Part shown: piece after piece, positions 27,850 to 39,335 of the stretch | Layout: each line of letters starts with the position of its first letter | Numbering within the stretch: the stretch's first letter is position 1 | Origin: Bactericera cockerelli | Lineage: Eukaryota > Arthropoda > Insecta > Hemiptera > Triozidae | Direction: 5' to 3' | DNA: 64,000 nt | Assembly (NCBI GenBank): GCA_024516035.1 | Contig: CM044961.1 | Coordinates: 1,672,020-1,736,019 of the forward strand | The notes under the pieces: generated by a model | Told to the model about the DNA's origin: nothing | Database searches by the model: none | The model's input: only the letters and a program-made list of their open reading frames with translations | Program-made: the position numbers and the translations under genes

Positions 27850-27972
27850 GGTAATCACTTTCGTGATATCACAACTACTCAAACTCGCTTTACTAAATCT
27901 ACGCTGAAACCGGGACTTGAACCACCGACCTCCAGATTACAAGTCCACCGCCTTATCGATCAAGCTACTGAT
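27850..27972 (-). mobile_element. SINE-D, head plus body
   Basis: On the - strand: GTAGCTTGATCGATAAGGCG, GTGGACTTGTAATCTGGAGG, GGTGGTTCAAGTCCCGG, TAGATTTAGTAAAGCGAGTT, TGAGTAGTTGTGATATCACG. Confidence 0.8.
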
Positions 27973-28459
27973 AAGAAAGAAACTACATCAAGTTTCAACC
28001 AATCACAGCGCACTATAAACCAACTTGAGGGACAGTCTGGTGTATCTTAAATTTAGTAATTTTTATACCAAAATTGGCTTCTTTAAGGTTATAGAGGAAG
28101 ATTTTTCATGCCAAAATCGAAGTGATATTAATTAAAGCCTTAGTAAAAAGCAATACCTTACTTTATACCATGTTTAAGATTTGAACCAATGACCTCCAGG
28201 TTACAATTCCACTGCCGTAACTACCATGTTCATTGAATGCCTATTTATAAGTATGTTACCACACATGTATAATGTACATAACATTGAATATTTAAAACAT
28301 ATTATTAATTGTATCATGGGAGAGTAATTTCTGGCGAGCTAAAACATCAGAAATAAATGTTCAATGTTTAATTAAGCACTTTAAGCAGCGATGTATTCTG
28401 AGGTATAGTATGGTCACAAACAGATGGCAGTCATATCTGGTCATTCAATATATTATTAT

Positions 28460-28745
28460 TATAGTATGCTTTATTAGGTAAGACAAAAATATATACAGTA
28501 AAGTACAATTAAATTAAAAAGAAAGAAAAAAATAAATAGATTGAAAAAAGAAACAAGAACAAAAAAATTAAGTTAATGTCCTACCTAAAGGGCGGCGTTA
28601 TTGTCTGTGGCAATCTCTTCCACCCATCCCTTGGGGTAATGAATAATATTAATATCGCTTTATCAATACTATACCAGATTAGTTGGGTGGAAGAAATTGC
28701 CGCAAGCAATAACCCCGCCCTTTAATTAGGACATTAGTATTATTT
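28460..28745. mobile_element. Two LINE-3' fragments facing each other, left arm
   Basis: CTACCTAAAGGGCGGCGTTA to CCACCCATCCCTTGG (reversed) at 28580-28635, and GTTGGGTGGAAGAAATTGCC to CCCCGCCCTTTAATTAGGAC (forward) at 28682-28730. The segment to about 28940 has no counterpart in the right arm, so it was probably inserted after the arms separated. Confidence 0.6.
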
Positions 28746-29379
28746 TCTTCTTTGTTATGTTTCAATCTATATTAATAATGGTAAGGCCCCAATGTGGCCC
28801 CGAATGGCCCAGATCGACCAAAAAACAATAGGTAAATTCTAGGACCTTAATGAACATGTAATCTAATTTTCAACAATTTTGAAGAATCAGACAACGAGTT
28901 ATCGCGGAAAAGATAGACAAACAAACAGACGTTCCTTTTCCTCTTCCCCCCCCCCCTTTTTTTGACAGATTATTCATATTACCATGTCAAAACTATTCGT
29001 CAAAAAAAAAAAAAATAAAAAAAATAAAATAAACAAGAAAAACGCTAACTTTGAGCGTCACAATATTAGTGCTTCCATTTTTTTGCATGTGCGATTTAAG
29101 TATAATATATGTGTACCTACATACAGTTTACATTACCCACACACATACAATTTTATGATCTGAGCTTTTTTCTTAGTTTTGCAATCTGAGCTCACATTAA
29201 AATCGATTGGAAATGATTTAAATACATGCTTCATTCATGAAAAGTTTGTATCATGTTAGTGCCAGCGTACTCGGGGCCAAGTTAAAAAAGCAGGCATTGC
29301 TGGAAAACTATCCAAACATGCCACTTGTTAAATAATAATAATAATAATACGGCGTGATATTTACAGAAACATAAAATGG

Positions 29380-29665
29380 CCAAATTATGAGTCAGGATTA
29401 ACTTAAACTCTGACCCAGACTGTCCCTCAAATTGAGCTATAGTGCGCTGTGATTGGTTGAAACTTTGACTTGAGGGCGTGTTTGGTTAGTCTTAACTATA
29501 ATCCTGTTTCATAATAAAATTTGACCCTAAGGGCTGAATTATAACTCGTATTTTACACAAGCCAGACCCTTCCCGGAGTTTCAACCAATCACAGCGCACT
29601 ATAGCCCGACTTGAGGGATAGTCAGGCTTATCTTAGATTTAGAACTGTTTTATAATTCAGCTCTG
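29380..29665. repeat. Pair of GTTTCATAATT-family MITE-like copies
   Basis: CAGACTGTCCCTCAAATTGA, CTATAGTGCGCTGTGATTGG, TTGACTTGAGGGCGTGTTTG and CTGTTTCATAATAAAATTTG form one copy. A second follows with inverted core CAATCACAGCGCACTATAGC. The same pair is in the right arm (59250-59660), so it predates the arm split. Confidence 0.7.
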
Positions 29666-29694
29666 ATAGATTATTAATTATATCTACTTTCAAA

Positions 29695-29775
29695 GAAGTC
29701 ACCGTGGCAGAGTGAGTTAGCGCGCTAGGCATTTCACGGTGACCTGGGTTCAATTCACCCACGGTGACCTGGGTG
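29695..29775 (+). mobile_element. SINE-G head, partial, duplicated box B
   Basis: AGTCACCGTGGCAGAGTGAG, TTAGCGCGCTAGGCATTTCA, CGGTGACCTGGGTTCAATTC; CCCACGGTGACCTGGGT then repeats the box B region. The longer counterpart is at 58950-59225. Confidence 0.7.
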
Positions 29776-29939
29776 AATAATTCAAATTGTATTTTTACGA
29801 TGCAAAATTAAATTCCGATCTTCGATTGTTTACTGAGATATTTTAATAAATCAATTTTGTATCTCCAAAAATTCTTAACCAATTTTCTTTATTTCTGTAG
29901 GACAGGGGTTTTAAATTATCGGACAGACATGAAGATCCT

Positions 29940-30262
29940 AATCTTCTTCTTTTACTCTGTCTTATCTCGCTTGAGCAGGGTCGACGTTGTTCAACCTCAT
30001 GTTTGAGGTTCGTTGGTTTTGGCACATATTTTACGGCTGGATGACCTTCTTAACGCCAACGATTCTATTAGATTTAACGTCCTGGATTAGGACGGGAGTT
30101 TTACCCTCCATTCCCTGGGAATCGTACCTGCTACTCACATTAACCTCACCCAGCCTGGGAAAGGAACAGAATTTTCTGTGTGAAAAATCTGCTCCGACTG
30201 GGGATCGAACTCGGGATCTCTGAACTACGGGCAGTAGTCACAACCGTTACGCCACATAGGCT
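29940..30262 (-). mobile_element. SINE-A, full length, tail type II
   Basis: On the - strand: GCCTATGTGGCGTAACGGTT (head), GAGTTCGATCCCCAGTCGG, CCCAGGCTGGGTGAGGTTAA, GAATGGAGGGTAAAAC-like, AATCGTTGGCGTTAAGAAGG, CTCAAACATGAGGTTGAACA, and a GAAGAAG end. Reference copy for tail II. Confidence 0.85.
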
Positions 30263-31184
30263 GTTTCTTAATATCCTATTAATAACGCAGAATATTCTAT
30301 GTACGAAAAGTTAAAATAATTCAATTTCTATGTTTGTTTTTCTACGATTAAAAAAATTATATCATACTATATTATATATTCTCGGAAGTAAAATAACTTA
30401 CACATTTGCTTTCCATGTATTACTCTTGCTCGATATCTCTCTGACTTGGACTTGGCCTGTCAAGACATCTTGAACTTTAATTAGGGAGCTAACTTTAACT
30501 GTCCCGAGTTCTTTACCTGTCTCTAGCTTGTTGGAAAAGTTGACACGAAGACTTTTATTAGTGACACTACAGACATGTTGTCTCTAAAGGACATTAGAAA
30601 CATTTATTTCCATTTTTATTTATTTTTTTTTTTCAAGAGGACTTTTTCTGTCTCAGAGTATATTTTCCAAGAGTACTTTTTATTGCAGTTTTTTTTCTGT
30701 GATTTTTTTATGGGACACATTTTTGATTTTTTTTTATTATAGTGCTTACTTTGCTCTGTGATTTTTTTACATTTATTATTTGTGAGATGTCACTAGTTTT
30801 TTCTCGTTCTATTTTATCTCCATATTTAATGAAGCTACACTGGAGGGCACAATAAGTGGAACGAAACGCCGTGTATTTCCATGCGACTACTATCCATGGA
30901 CTTTCTCTTGTTGACAATGTTTTCAAATAATTTAAATAATTTGGTTTTATACAGAAAACAAATGAACGACAAGATTTTTTCCGGAAAAATTATTGCAACT
31001 CATTGAAAGAAAAACTTGAAAAACCCAGAACTTTGGAGGTGTTTTGAGAGCACACTCAGATAACTGTTTACTCTGATTATCTTTCGATTTTTCTTCAAAA
31101 TACAATTATCTAAAAATCTCAATTTTAACATGATTTACTAATAAGTAGAAAAAAAGATTAAATAAGCAATACATTGAAGATGTT

Positions 31185-31900
31185 TTTTACTTCCGAGAAA
31201 TTTCTAATATTAGAAATCGGAAGTATTGTGTTCGTTTTTGTAAAAAAAAAATATTTTTTTGCTCCGATTTCAATTTTTTTCATATTTCTGGACGTTTCAT
31301 AAACTACTGAGTAAATTTGGTTTTGTGTCTGTCTGTCGGTCTGTCTGTCTGTCTGTCGGTCTGTTAAAACGATTCCTTGTAACGCGCGAATCTCGGAAAC
31401 TACTCGACCGATTTTGATGAAATTTTGCACACATCTAGGAGACATTCTGTAGATGGTCCCATTTTAAATTTATTGAATTCATACCAGCGGTTCTAGGTGA
31501 AAGAGACCATGCGCCTGACCACTAACTTTTTACTTAAACGCTTATATCTCGTGAACGGTACACCCGATTTCGATGAAATTTTGTAAGAATATGCATGTTA
31601 TTGTTTGACATAGGTTATTTATATTTATTTTTGAATTAATTATAATTTGACTCTGATATTTAAGAAAATCCGAAATTTTGGACAAAAAAGTAAAAAAATA
31701 AGGACCACGACTTGCCGATACAGAATTTTTTGTGGAATTCAGATTGTAGAAAAAACGATATTCTACCATATAAAACAAATTTGAAGAAAATCGGTTGAGC
31801 CGTTTTGGAGATACAAGTAATTTTCTATAAAATCTCAAAATTGGCACGTGTTTACAATGTGAAGCAATCACGAGGAAGTATTGTGTCCAATTGTCCATAA
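31185..31900 (+). repeat. Z-repeat, longest copy
   Basis: TTAGAAATCGGAAGTATTGT, TTTTGCTCCGATTTCAATTT, GTGTCTGTCTGTCGGTCTGT (expanded), TCGACCGATTTTGATGAAAT, CACATCTAGGAGAC, CGTGAACGGTACACCCGATT and TCGATGAAATTTTG. It ends near GAAGTATTGTGTCCAATTGT. Transposable by distribution; no protein is encoded and I cannot assign a class. Confidence 0.65.
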
Positions 31901-32547
31901 TTGGCAGTGTTTTTTTTTTAACCTAAAGTCTTGTGTTTTGTAACAAAAAAAACCAATACCTAATAAAGTTGAAAAAGTTTACATTTTCTTTCCATGAATT
32001 GATAAATATTATTTTTCCTGAAAATTTTCTCAAAATTAGTGTACATCCTTTTTGTTGTCATTGGTAGGCGAGGTCATTCCATGCAGCCAGTGAACATCCT
32101 TAATCTGTGTGTTTTTAAACGAAGCAAAAGTCATCTGAAAATACTAACTATACAACAAAAGTACGACACTTCATGGCCGCATGAAAGTACACCGCGTCAA
32201 AGAGAAAAATTAGCTTTTGTTCCTCTTATTGTGCCCTCCAGTGTAAATATTGGTCCTTTCCTAGCAAACATGAGTACGAGAATTACCGAGGGATCTCTAA
32301 AGTTCCAAGACTTTTTCAGGAAATATAAGCTTGTATATAATTTACCTACAGCATCATACGATCATACCTCACCCAACGTTTGAGCCTGGCCATTCAGAGG
32401 GGGAATGCGCCCAGCATTTCGGGCTCATTCCCTTTCACAAATTCTCTGAATGAAGTGTTTGTCCTATAGTGAATGTTAAAATAAAAATAAAGTTCATCTT
32501 TATCGCTATTTCGATGAAAAAAAGTTACCTACATAATATAATATATT

Positions 32548-32738
32548 TTTTTTTTTTTTTAAGCTTTATTAGGAGGACAAACAGGCAACAGTATAAAATT
32601 AAGAAAAGAAAGAAGAAAAAAAGAACAAACAAATGACAAAATAAAGTAAGTAAAAAGAAAAGAAAAATAACAATAATGTCCTACCTAAAGGGCGGGGTTA
32701 TTGCCTGTGGCAATCTCTTCCACCCAACCCTTTTATGT
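32548..32738 (-). mobile_element. LINE-3' insertion unique to the left arm
   Basis: On the - strand: GGTTGGGTGGAAGAGATTGC, CACAGGCAATAACCCCGCCC, TTTAGGTAGGACATT, a T-rich stretch, then AATAAAGCTT followed by poly(A). The right arm (near 56575-56600) is continuous across this point, so the insertion is younger than the arms. Confidence 0.75.
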
Positions 32739-33541
32739 AATATCCAGGTATTACATAGGGTTAGTAGGAATAAGTACTATTTCGGCGCTTTTGGATACTG
32801 AATTTTCAAGAGTAGACGTTAAATTCAGCCCCAAGAACTTCGAATCTTCCGTCCTGGAACCATTACATTCTGGACACGTGTTTAAAATTGCAATTGCATC
32901 CTCTATATTGGCCCTCATAGGATCTCAAGTGCAAACAGCAAACATCTCCTAAATACAGCGATCATGTTGGCAGGTTCAAGAGTAAACGTCAAAATTCCGC
33001 CCCAAGAACTTCGAATCTTCGGTCTTGGAACCATTACATTCTGGACAAGTGTTTAAAATTCCTACTGCATCCTCTGAAATACTCTATATTGACCGCACGT
33101 CAGGTCTCCTCAAGTTTCAACATGTAGATAATGCAGGTATTAACTATGTTTTAGTGTTGGAGACGCGAAATGTTTTACGGGGTGGTAAAGAAGACCTACT
33201 TCATGGACAGAAAATGCTGTCCTTGATAAGGGTTGGAGGGAAGAGTTTGATATGGGCAATAACCCCGCCCTTTAGTTAGAACATCTGTATTTAATTATGT
33301 TATCTTTCCTTTTCTTGTTTTTATTGTTCTAAATTTTGTATTTTAATTTTTAGAATTATTTGAATGTACATACGAGTATGTCCTATAAACTCTAACTTCA
33401 AATTAGTTTATTTAAATGTAAATAAAACAATAAAATTATTGATCGTAGACTTCTACAAACTCAGCTGAGGGAAGAGCCGAAAGCATACTTGCGGCATTCC
33501 CCCGCTGCACCGCCAGGCATGTCCTATTAATAAAGATTTAT

Positions 33542-33786
33542 CCTCCTGAGACCTGAATGTGCTTTTAAAAGTACATAAGACAACTTCACTTCACACTACT
33601 ATCTTCTCTCAAAAACCGTCGGGAATTTTTGAAAATTCCATGTACTTTTAAAAGTAGGCCAGGTCTTAATCAGTACTTTCTGGAATACATGCCGAGGACT
33701 CAAGCAGCAACTGTCTTATGTACTTCTAAAAGTACATCCAGGTCTAAATCAGTACTTTCGGGAAAACATGCCCAGGTCTCAGGAGG
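33542..33786. mobile_element. piggyBac-type MITE unique to the left arm
   Basis: 245 bp with ends CCTCCTGAGACCTG and CAGGTCTCAGGAGG. The right side is TTAA (33787-33790) and the left side TTAT (33538-33541). The right arm retains an empty ATTAATAAATAATTAAATAA (reverse of about 55875-55905) with one TTAA. The interior has several ACTTTTAAAAGTAC palindromes. Confidence 0.85.
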
Positions 33787-34079
33787 TTAAATAATATTAA
33801 CTTCGTTTTATAAGTTATCATATTTGTGTTAACCATTGCTTTTTATAAGACAACACCCACTAGGCCGTTCCCATTGCTTGCAGCCTGGCAAGCAATGGGA
33901 ACTCCATCTGGCTACTTAGAGCCAAACTATGGAACAGTATTCAATATCTAGGATTTGCTAATCGAAGCCACTATCACTTAACAGATGATATTTATAAATG
34001 CGCTGTGAATGGTTGAAATTCTCACTAGAGGACGAGTTAAGGGAAAAGAATTTTATTATTGTTTCAGAATTATTGCTTC

Positions 34080-34365
34080 TCACTTTTCAGAAAATTCTGT
34101 TCCCTCCGAACATGCGTGGCTGGCAATTCCGGCCCTACCCAGGCTGGGTGAGGTAATGTGGATAGCTGGTACGATTCTCAGCGAATGGAGGGTAAAACGC
34201 CTGTCTTGTCTATCTCAAGTCAGGACGTTAAAACCAAATAGAATCAATGGACATGAAAGGATCCTAGACATTGGATCTGGGCGTCCATATAATCCTCTCA
34301 CCACTGTGATTTAGGTATCAATACCTATCTCACGGACACGGAATTATTATTATTATACTTTTCTG
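34080..34365 (+). mobile_element. SINE-A, tail type I, head missing
   Basis: CAGAAAATTCTGTTCCCTCC, GGCCCTACCCAGGCTGGGTG, GAATGGAGGGTAAAACGCCT, AATAGAATCAATGGACATGA, CATTGGATCTGGGCGTCCAT, CTCACCACTGTGATTTAGGT. Absent from the matching place in the right arm. Confidence 0.85.
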
Positions 34366-34550
34366 TTTATACTGATTATTGTTCCATTACAAGCACTGAT
34401 ATAGCTCTCTTGTGTGCTAGTAGGTATCCTTTCAGAGGTATCGCTCAATTGTATTTTATTTTCGTTTTCAATGGAACATCCAGTATAAATTCAAGATGTA
34501 ATAAAATTTAATATAATGCATCTTCGTCAAAAACCGCAGTATCTTCGCGG

Positions 34551-34571
34551 TGTTTGTGTGTGTGTGTGTCT
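34551..34571. repeat. (TG)n microsatellite, uninterrupted in the left arm
   Basis: GTGTTTGTGTGTGTGTGTGT corresponds to the CA runs at 45285-45307 and 54969-55000 in the right arm, which are separated there by 9.66 kb. Confidence 0.9.
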
Positions 34572-35429
34572 TGTGCAGCAAGTCTGAGGAATGTTGCAAA
34601 CTTTATGATGATACATGCTGCTTCTGCATAATGCATGACTGGGAGGTCCAACGATCAAACAGGATCAAGTAAACAAGTTTTATTTTATTGAGTTGATCCA
34701 GAATAAAAAGTTGTTGTATTGTGAGCTGATCAGAAAAAAGTTGTCCGAGAATTAATTTTACACCTAAACTGTTTTTATGATGATCTGTCGTGTTATTATC
34801 TATTTTCTTATTGCTATTATTTACTAGCTACCTGTATTCAATCAGTTGGTATTGAATTGAATTGATTTCTTGTATGAAGCAATGACACAAAATACATTTC
34901 ATATGAGACTACATTATACAACGTCAAAGATTCCTTGCTATGATTCCTTGAAGTCAGCCGAGTATGTATTATTTCCTGAAATATTCTTTACTAGAAGTTA
35001 AAACTCGGCACTTGGTGTCTTTTTATAATAATAATATAATAATAATATAATAATAATTCTTTATTGACAAGAACAATATTGACAAAGGGCGTGATTATTG
35101 CCTGAGGAAATCCTTTTGAGGTTTTCCGAGCTTAATAATCATAATAATAACATTTAAGAAAACACTGACCCCAAGAAGGTTCAGGAAAAAGCAAAGTGCG
35201 AGAAGAAGAATCACTGTCCCAGACCAATGTATTTTTTCAGTACAAATAATAAATAAATAAATTATAATTATTATTTACATAAAATTCAATGGATTATAAG
35301 TAAAATATCTCGTCCATAGATAGGGATTTGGGTATTGTACCCATGACAAAACCAGATGACTCTGCTCGTCTTCTGCATGAGGAAACTGCGGGCTCTAGGT
35401 TCTCCTGTTATTGGAGTAATTTTTGTGCC

Positions 35430-35640
35430 AAGAATAATAATAATAATATCGCCTTGATTATACTGCCCCAAAAGAACTATTAAAGTCCCATTATTCCAGA
35501 AGTAAGCCCAAGACATTATTATGTGGTAAAAGTTATCCTCCCAAATGGGAGGATAACTTGTCATGTCCCGGCTGGGTTTCGAACCCACGACCTCTGGATT
35601 CACAGAGTGCCGCCCTTACCACTGAGCTACCGGGACAGAC
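35430..35640 (-). mobile_element. SINE-E, full length
   Basis: On the - strand: GTCCCGGTAGCTCAGTGGTA, AGGGCGGCACTCTGTGAATC, GTGGGTTCGAAACCC, GACATGACAAGTTATCCTCC, CACATAATAATGTCTTGGG, AGTCCCATTGTT-like region and (TTA)n. The 44215-44410 copy is its counterpart across the palindrome. Confidence 0.85.
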
Positions 35641-36349
35641 TCCTATTGTTTCCTCAGCGAATGGCACGTATACATGGTTTTCTACTATCAACCATAATCA
35701 TATAATTACTACCAAGTTATATCCTCTTTGTCAAGAGCTGCTCTACTAGATAGCAGCTCGGCTAAACCTGGAATTCCTTACCACAGAGACTAGATTGCAG
35801 TTTGGCTAAACCTATATTTCAGAAAGTCTACACTTACACATATTTCAGAATGTACTGTCGGCCATTAGAGCCTGAGGTCCTGTGTCTTGCACTCTGGGCA
35901 CACGTTCCAAGTGGGTATAATAAGAAACTATAATACTGGCAGTCCCGCAGTGGTTGCCAAACTGTGTCTTGTGTGAGATAAAGAAGAAGATAAAGAAGAA
36001 AAATTATAAGAGAAAAGTGGAGAACCGAAAGCCAAGACCTTCCTCGACCAATCCCTGCCCTTGGCGATCCAGAGAGGGAACGCATCCAGTATTCTTGGCA
36101 CTTTTCCTCCCAATCCCTCTCTGGACTACATCTACCAACTTTAATTTGATTGTTGTTCGTAAATAAAGCTATAATATTATTTATTTCTAATTATAAAGTA
36201 TTGTCAAACCTGGATAAATGGACTCGGATATTTATGTAGTAGAAAACTCTTTATAATAGAGAAAATCTCAGGTCTCTCCGTCACCTGTTCATGTGTAATA
36301 GAGAACTAGCTACATTAGAAAACTCTTTATAATAGAATTTTTGCTCTGT

Positions 36350-36520
36350 CCCTTGGGTTCTAGTCTGGTAATCTAGTGTCCCGAGTGCATGAATTCTTCC
36401 TCATTAATATGAGTTTGTGACCACATAATAATAAGACTCTCAGGGTTAGGTGGTAGAAAATGCTTTGAGCATTAACTTCGTCTGGTGGTTACCTTTTAGT
36501 GAAGAGTGTTTAAAAAAAGA
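36350..36520 (+). mobile_element. SINE-C copy, shared between arms
   Basis: CTAGTCTGGTAATCTAGTGT, ATGAATTCTTCCTCATTAAT, ACCACATAATAATAAGACTC, GTTAGGTGGTAGAAAATGCT and TTAACTTCGTCTGGTGGTTA; counterpart at 43335-43520. Confidence 0.75.
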
Positions 36521-36689
36521 TAACTTTCCAGTTTGGGCACCACTAAGTTGACTCGGTTCAATAGCTCGTGCTTCAGGACACCAATAATAATAATAATAAT
36601 AAGAGATATCACCTGGGTATTTTTAATGGGTACCTACTCTGGTATCTGGTATCTTTTAATAGATACTCATTCGCTGGTACTCGACTTCA

Positions 36690-36990
36690 GATACAAGGGA
36701 ACTCTGATGTTTTGTTACTGAACTTGAGGTGGCCATCAGTAACCATGACAACAGTTCTGGTTACTCTGATGTTTTGTTACTGACCTTCAATAGATCACTA
36801 GTAACCATGACAACGGTTTTGTTTACTCTGATGTTTTGTTACTGAACTTGAAGAGATTTCCCTTGTAAATTTACTTGAAGTAACCATGACAACGGTTTTG
36901 TTTACTCTGATGTTTTGTTACTGAACTTGAAGAGATCACTAGTAACCATGACAACGGTTTTGTTTACTCTGATGTTTTGTTTTGAGGTGG
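36690..36990. repeat. ~61-bp tandem repeat, about five units
   Basis: ACTCTGATGTTTTGTTACTG and GTAACCATGACAACGGTTTT recur with spacings of roughly 60 bp, and one 82-bp unit has an extra TTTCCCTTGTAAATTTACTT. The right arm has a similar array at 42880-43155 without that extra piece. Confidence 0.85.
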
Positions 36991-37596
36991 CAGTATAAAT
37001 AATGCGAGATAATTTCTATAATTTTATTCATTATCAGAAGAGCAGAATAGTCTATTTGCCAGAATATCATGTCTATCAATGATAGAAGGAGGACCTATAT
37101 TACTAGAGATATTTGTGGTTCGGACTCATTGTATAGGGTCAAGGGGGGTATTTACGAACAGGGGGTAATTACGAACAGTGGTCATTGTACCTAAACAGGA
37201 TAAGATATTTAGAATCTGGTGGTTGAATACTATTATTTTGAATTGTTTTTACAGGTTGAACACGAGTTTTCGATAGTATTTATTTTCAGTTGTAGTTAGT
37301 AAGCTAGTGAAAATAGATCTATCAAAAAAATTGATTTTTGAAGTTTTTGATTTTTTTAAAACAATTTTCTAGGTAAGTGTTACTTGAATTTTTATCATTA
37401 TTTTACTTTTAATTATTGATAAGCATGTTTTTGGTTATTATTTTACAAAAATAATTGTTTTAACCATTTTTTAAGTTATAGTTTTTGGGTGTTCTTAATT
37501 ACCCCCGCATTTTTTTGCTATGGGGTAAATACGAACGCATATTTTGGGTGTTTGTTTTACCCTATAACTTTTTTTGTATTTATCAAAACACTCAGA

Positions 37597-37800
37597 ATGC
37601 CCCGGAACTACAAGATGAAGAAACCACCTCCTTTGTATACAGAAGCACAAATGATATCTGCTATCGTATTAGATGTTTTTAATGGCAACCTGGCTGTCAG
37701 AAGAGCAACGGCAGTGTTTTGAGATTCCGCAAACCAAAGTAGAATTTTCCAAACGTAAGGCTCAAAATCCTGAAATACTGGGAGGTTGTAAGAAGTACCA
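37597..37800 (+). pseudogene. pogo-like transposase N-terminus, broken
   Basis: From the ATG at 37597 the frame encodes MPRNYKMKKPPPLYTEAQMI followed by SAIVLDVFNGNLAVRRATAVF, the shape of the CENP-B/pogo-type N-terminal helix-turn-helix. The frame stops at 37720-37722, but a one-base shift restores the expected IPQTKVEFSKRKAQNPEILG. Nothing resembling the DDE catalytic domain follows before the element's right end, so most of the transposase has been lost and the copy would depend on an enzyme encoded elsewhere. In intact relatives this domain binds the element's ends, which fits the repeated GGGGTAA motifs around it. Confidence 0.75.
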
Positions 37801-38087
37801 AGATATTAGTACCCTAATGTATTGGACCCAATGAAGGTATTTGTGTACTTGAACATAGCAAAAGAAAGTAAGAAAAATGAAAGTGTAGAAAACGAAAAGA
37901 AATATAGGGGGAACAGTTTCAAAAAAGAAGAAAGAAATGAAGGTAGAAGAAGACAAATCTGAGATTGACAATGACCTAGAAACTATTGATAAGACCAAAA
38001 TCTGTAAAAAAAATAATAAAAAAATATATAAAACACCTTTCAAAAGCTCTCATAATTAACTATTACTATTATTATGCTTTTATTACC

Positions 38088-38400
38088 AGCCTCCGTGGCG
38101 TAACGGTTCCCGGTTGGAGCAGACTTTTCGCACAGAAAATTCTGTCCCCTCCGAACATGTGAGGCTGGCGATTCCGGCCCCACCGAGGCTGGGTGAGGTT
38201 AATGTGGGTAGCTGGTACGATTCCCAGCGAATGGAGGGTGAAACCCCCGTCCTGTCTACCTCAAGTCAGGATGTTAAAACCAAATAGAATCAATGGACAT
38301 GAAAGGAGCCTAGACATTGGATCTGGGCGTCCATATAATCCTCTCACCACCGTGATTTAGGTATCTTTACCTATCTCACGGACACGAAATTATTATTATT
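38088..38400 (+). mobile_element. SINE-A, tail type I, nested in the pogo-like element
   Basis: CCAGCCTCCGTGGCGTAACG (head, then an internal deletion), GGTTGGAGCAGACTTTTCGC, GGCCCCACCGAGGCTGGGTG, AATGTGGGTAGCTGGTACGA, GAATGGAGGGTGAAACCCCC, CATTGGATCTGGGCGTCCAT, CTCACCACCGTGATTTAGGT, then (TTA)n. Confidence 0.9.
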
Positions 38401-39124
38401 ACTATTATTTGCAAGATAGAGATACCCTATTTGATAAGAGATGACTACCTTCGTGGTTAGGATTCAAACCACTATCCTGTGTGTCCATAAACTTTGCATA
38501 TTGTCATACAGGTGACTAAAGACACAAAGTACAATTTTGGTACATTATTTGTACATAAAAAGCACATATTGCCATTAAAAAGTTCGTTTTTAATATTGTA
38601 TAATGTGTTCGCATTTACCCCCGTCAGGCGGGGGTAAATGCGAACAGGCGGGGGTAAATAAGAACACCACTAAACAGATACTACAGTATGCACAAAACTA
38701 TTTATAATGCACCATTAGAATGCTAAATAAGTCTATATACCAAAAAAATCACAAGACATGGATTTTACAAAAGCAACTCAGGGTTACAGATATGTTTATA
38801 AAATGTTGCTCAAAATCGTTCGTAATTACCCCCCTTGACCCTAAACAATAAACAGTTATTAACAGGAACCAATCATGTTTCTAGTCCTAACAGGCGATTA
38901 AAAATTGGTCCATAAAAACATCAACGCTGTAAGTGTTATAGAGGTACTTTAACAACTTTGTTTAAGTGTAGAAAGTGAAGAGCTGTTTGATTCCATTAAC
39001 CCTGCAAGGCAGAAAAGATCTGTTTAAGTTTTTTTTTTTCATGCTATAGTTTTTGGTTGATTGTTTTGTATAAAAAAGGGGTAAATAAATAAGTCACTCC
39101 GTTGTGTTGCAGAGGTAAAACTTT

Positions 39125-39335
39125 TTGTTTTACTTAACGTCTCTTGATATAGGTCATTCGAGACAGAGGTTTTACCCTCCATTTGGTGGAAACTTACGTA
39201 CAATATCCTTACCCAGCAAGGGTGGAGACGGGAATAGCCAGCTTCACGAGGCACGAGGGTGCGAACATGAATGCTCTTGGTCACCCATCCAAGTCTCTAC
39301 CTTGCTGGACGTTGATTGACTTCAGTGAAAGAACG
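39125..39335 (-). mobile_element. SINE-B (5S-derived) at the inner edge of the left arm
   Basis: On the - strand: GTCAATCAACGTCCAGCAAG, GTAGAGACTTGGATGGGTGA (5S box C), CTCGTGAAGCTGGCTATTCC and GGAGGGTAAAACC. The right arm's match to the left arm stops inside this SINE, exactly at the N gap. Confidence 0.7.

Larger units (their letters stand above)
37136..38841. mobile_element. pogo-like DNA transposon (Tc1/mariner superfamily), 1.7 kb, defective
   Basis: Inverted ends GGGTCAAGGGGGGTATTTAC and, from the right, GGGTCAAGGGGGGTAATTAC lie between TA dinucleotides (37134-37135 and 38842-38843). The right arm (near 42740) has the empty site with a single TA. GGGGTAAnTACGAAC-type motifs repeat inside (about 37147, 37164, 37520, 38607-38660) as subterminal repeats. 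It carries a broken pogo-type helix-turn-helix and a nested SINE-A. Confidence 0.9.
28038..39180 (+). repeat. Left arm of the giant inverted duplication
   Basis: Read inward, this sequence is matched in reverse by 54969-60608 and 42383-45307. Anchors: TGGTGTATCTT at 28038 against its inverse ending at 60608; AGAGACAACATGTCTGTAGT near 57720 against 30570-30590; the CA/GT microsatellite (34551 against 45285/54969); SINE-E (35430 against 44215); SINE-C (36350 against 43335). The arms differ by a few percent, plus many indels. No host gene is seen in this arm. Confidence 0.9.
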
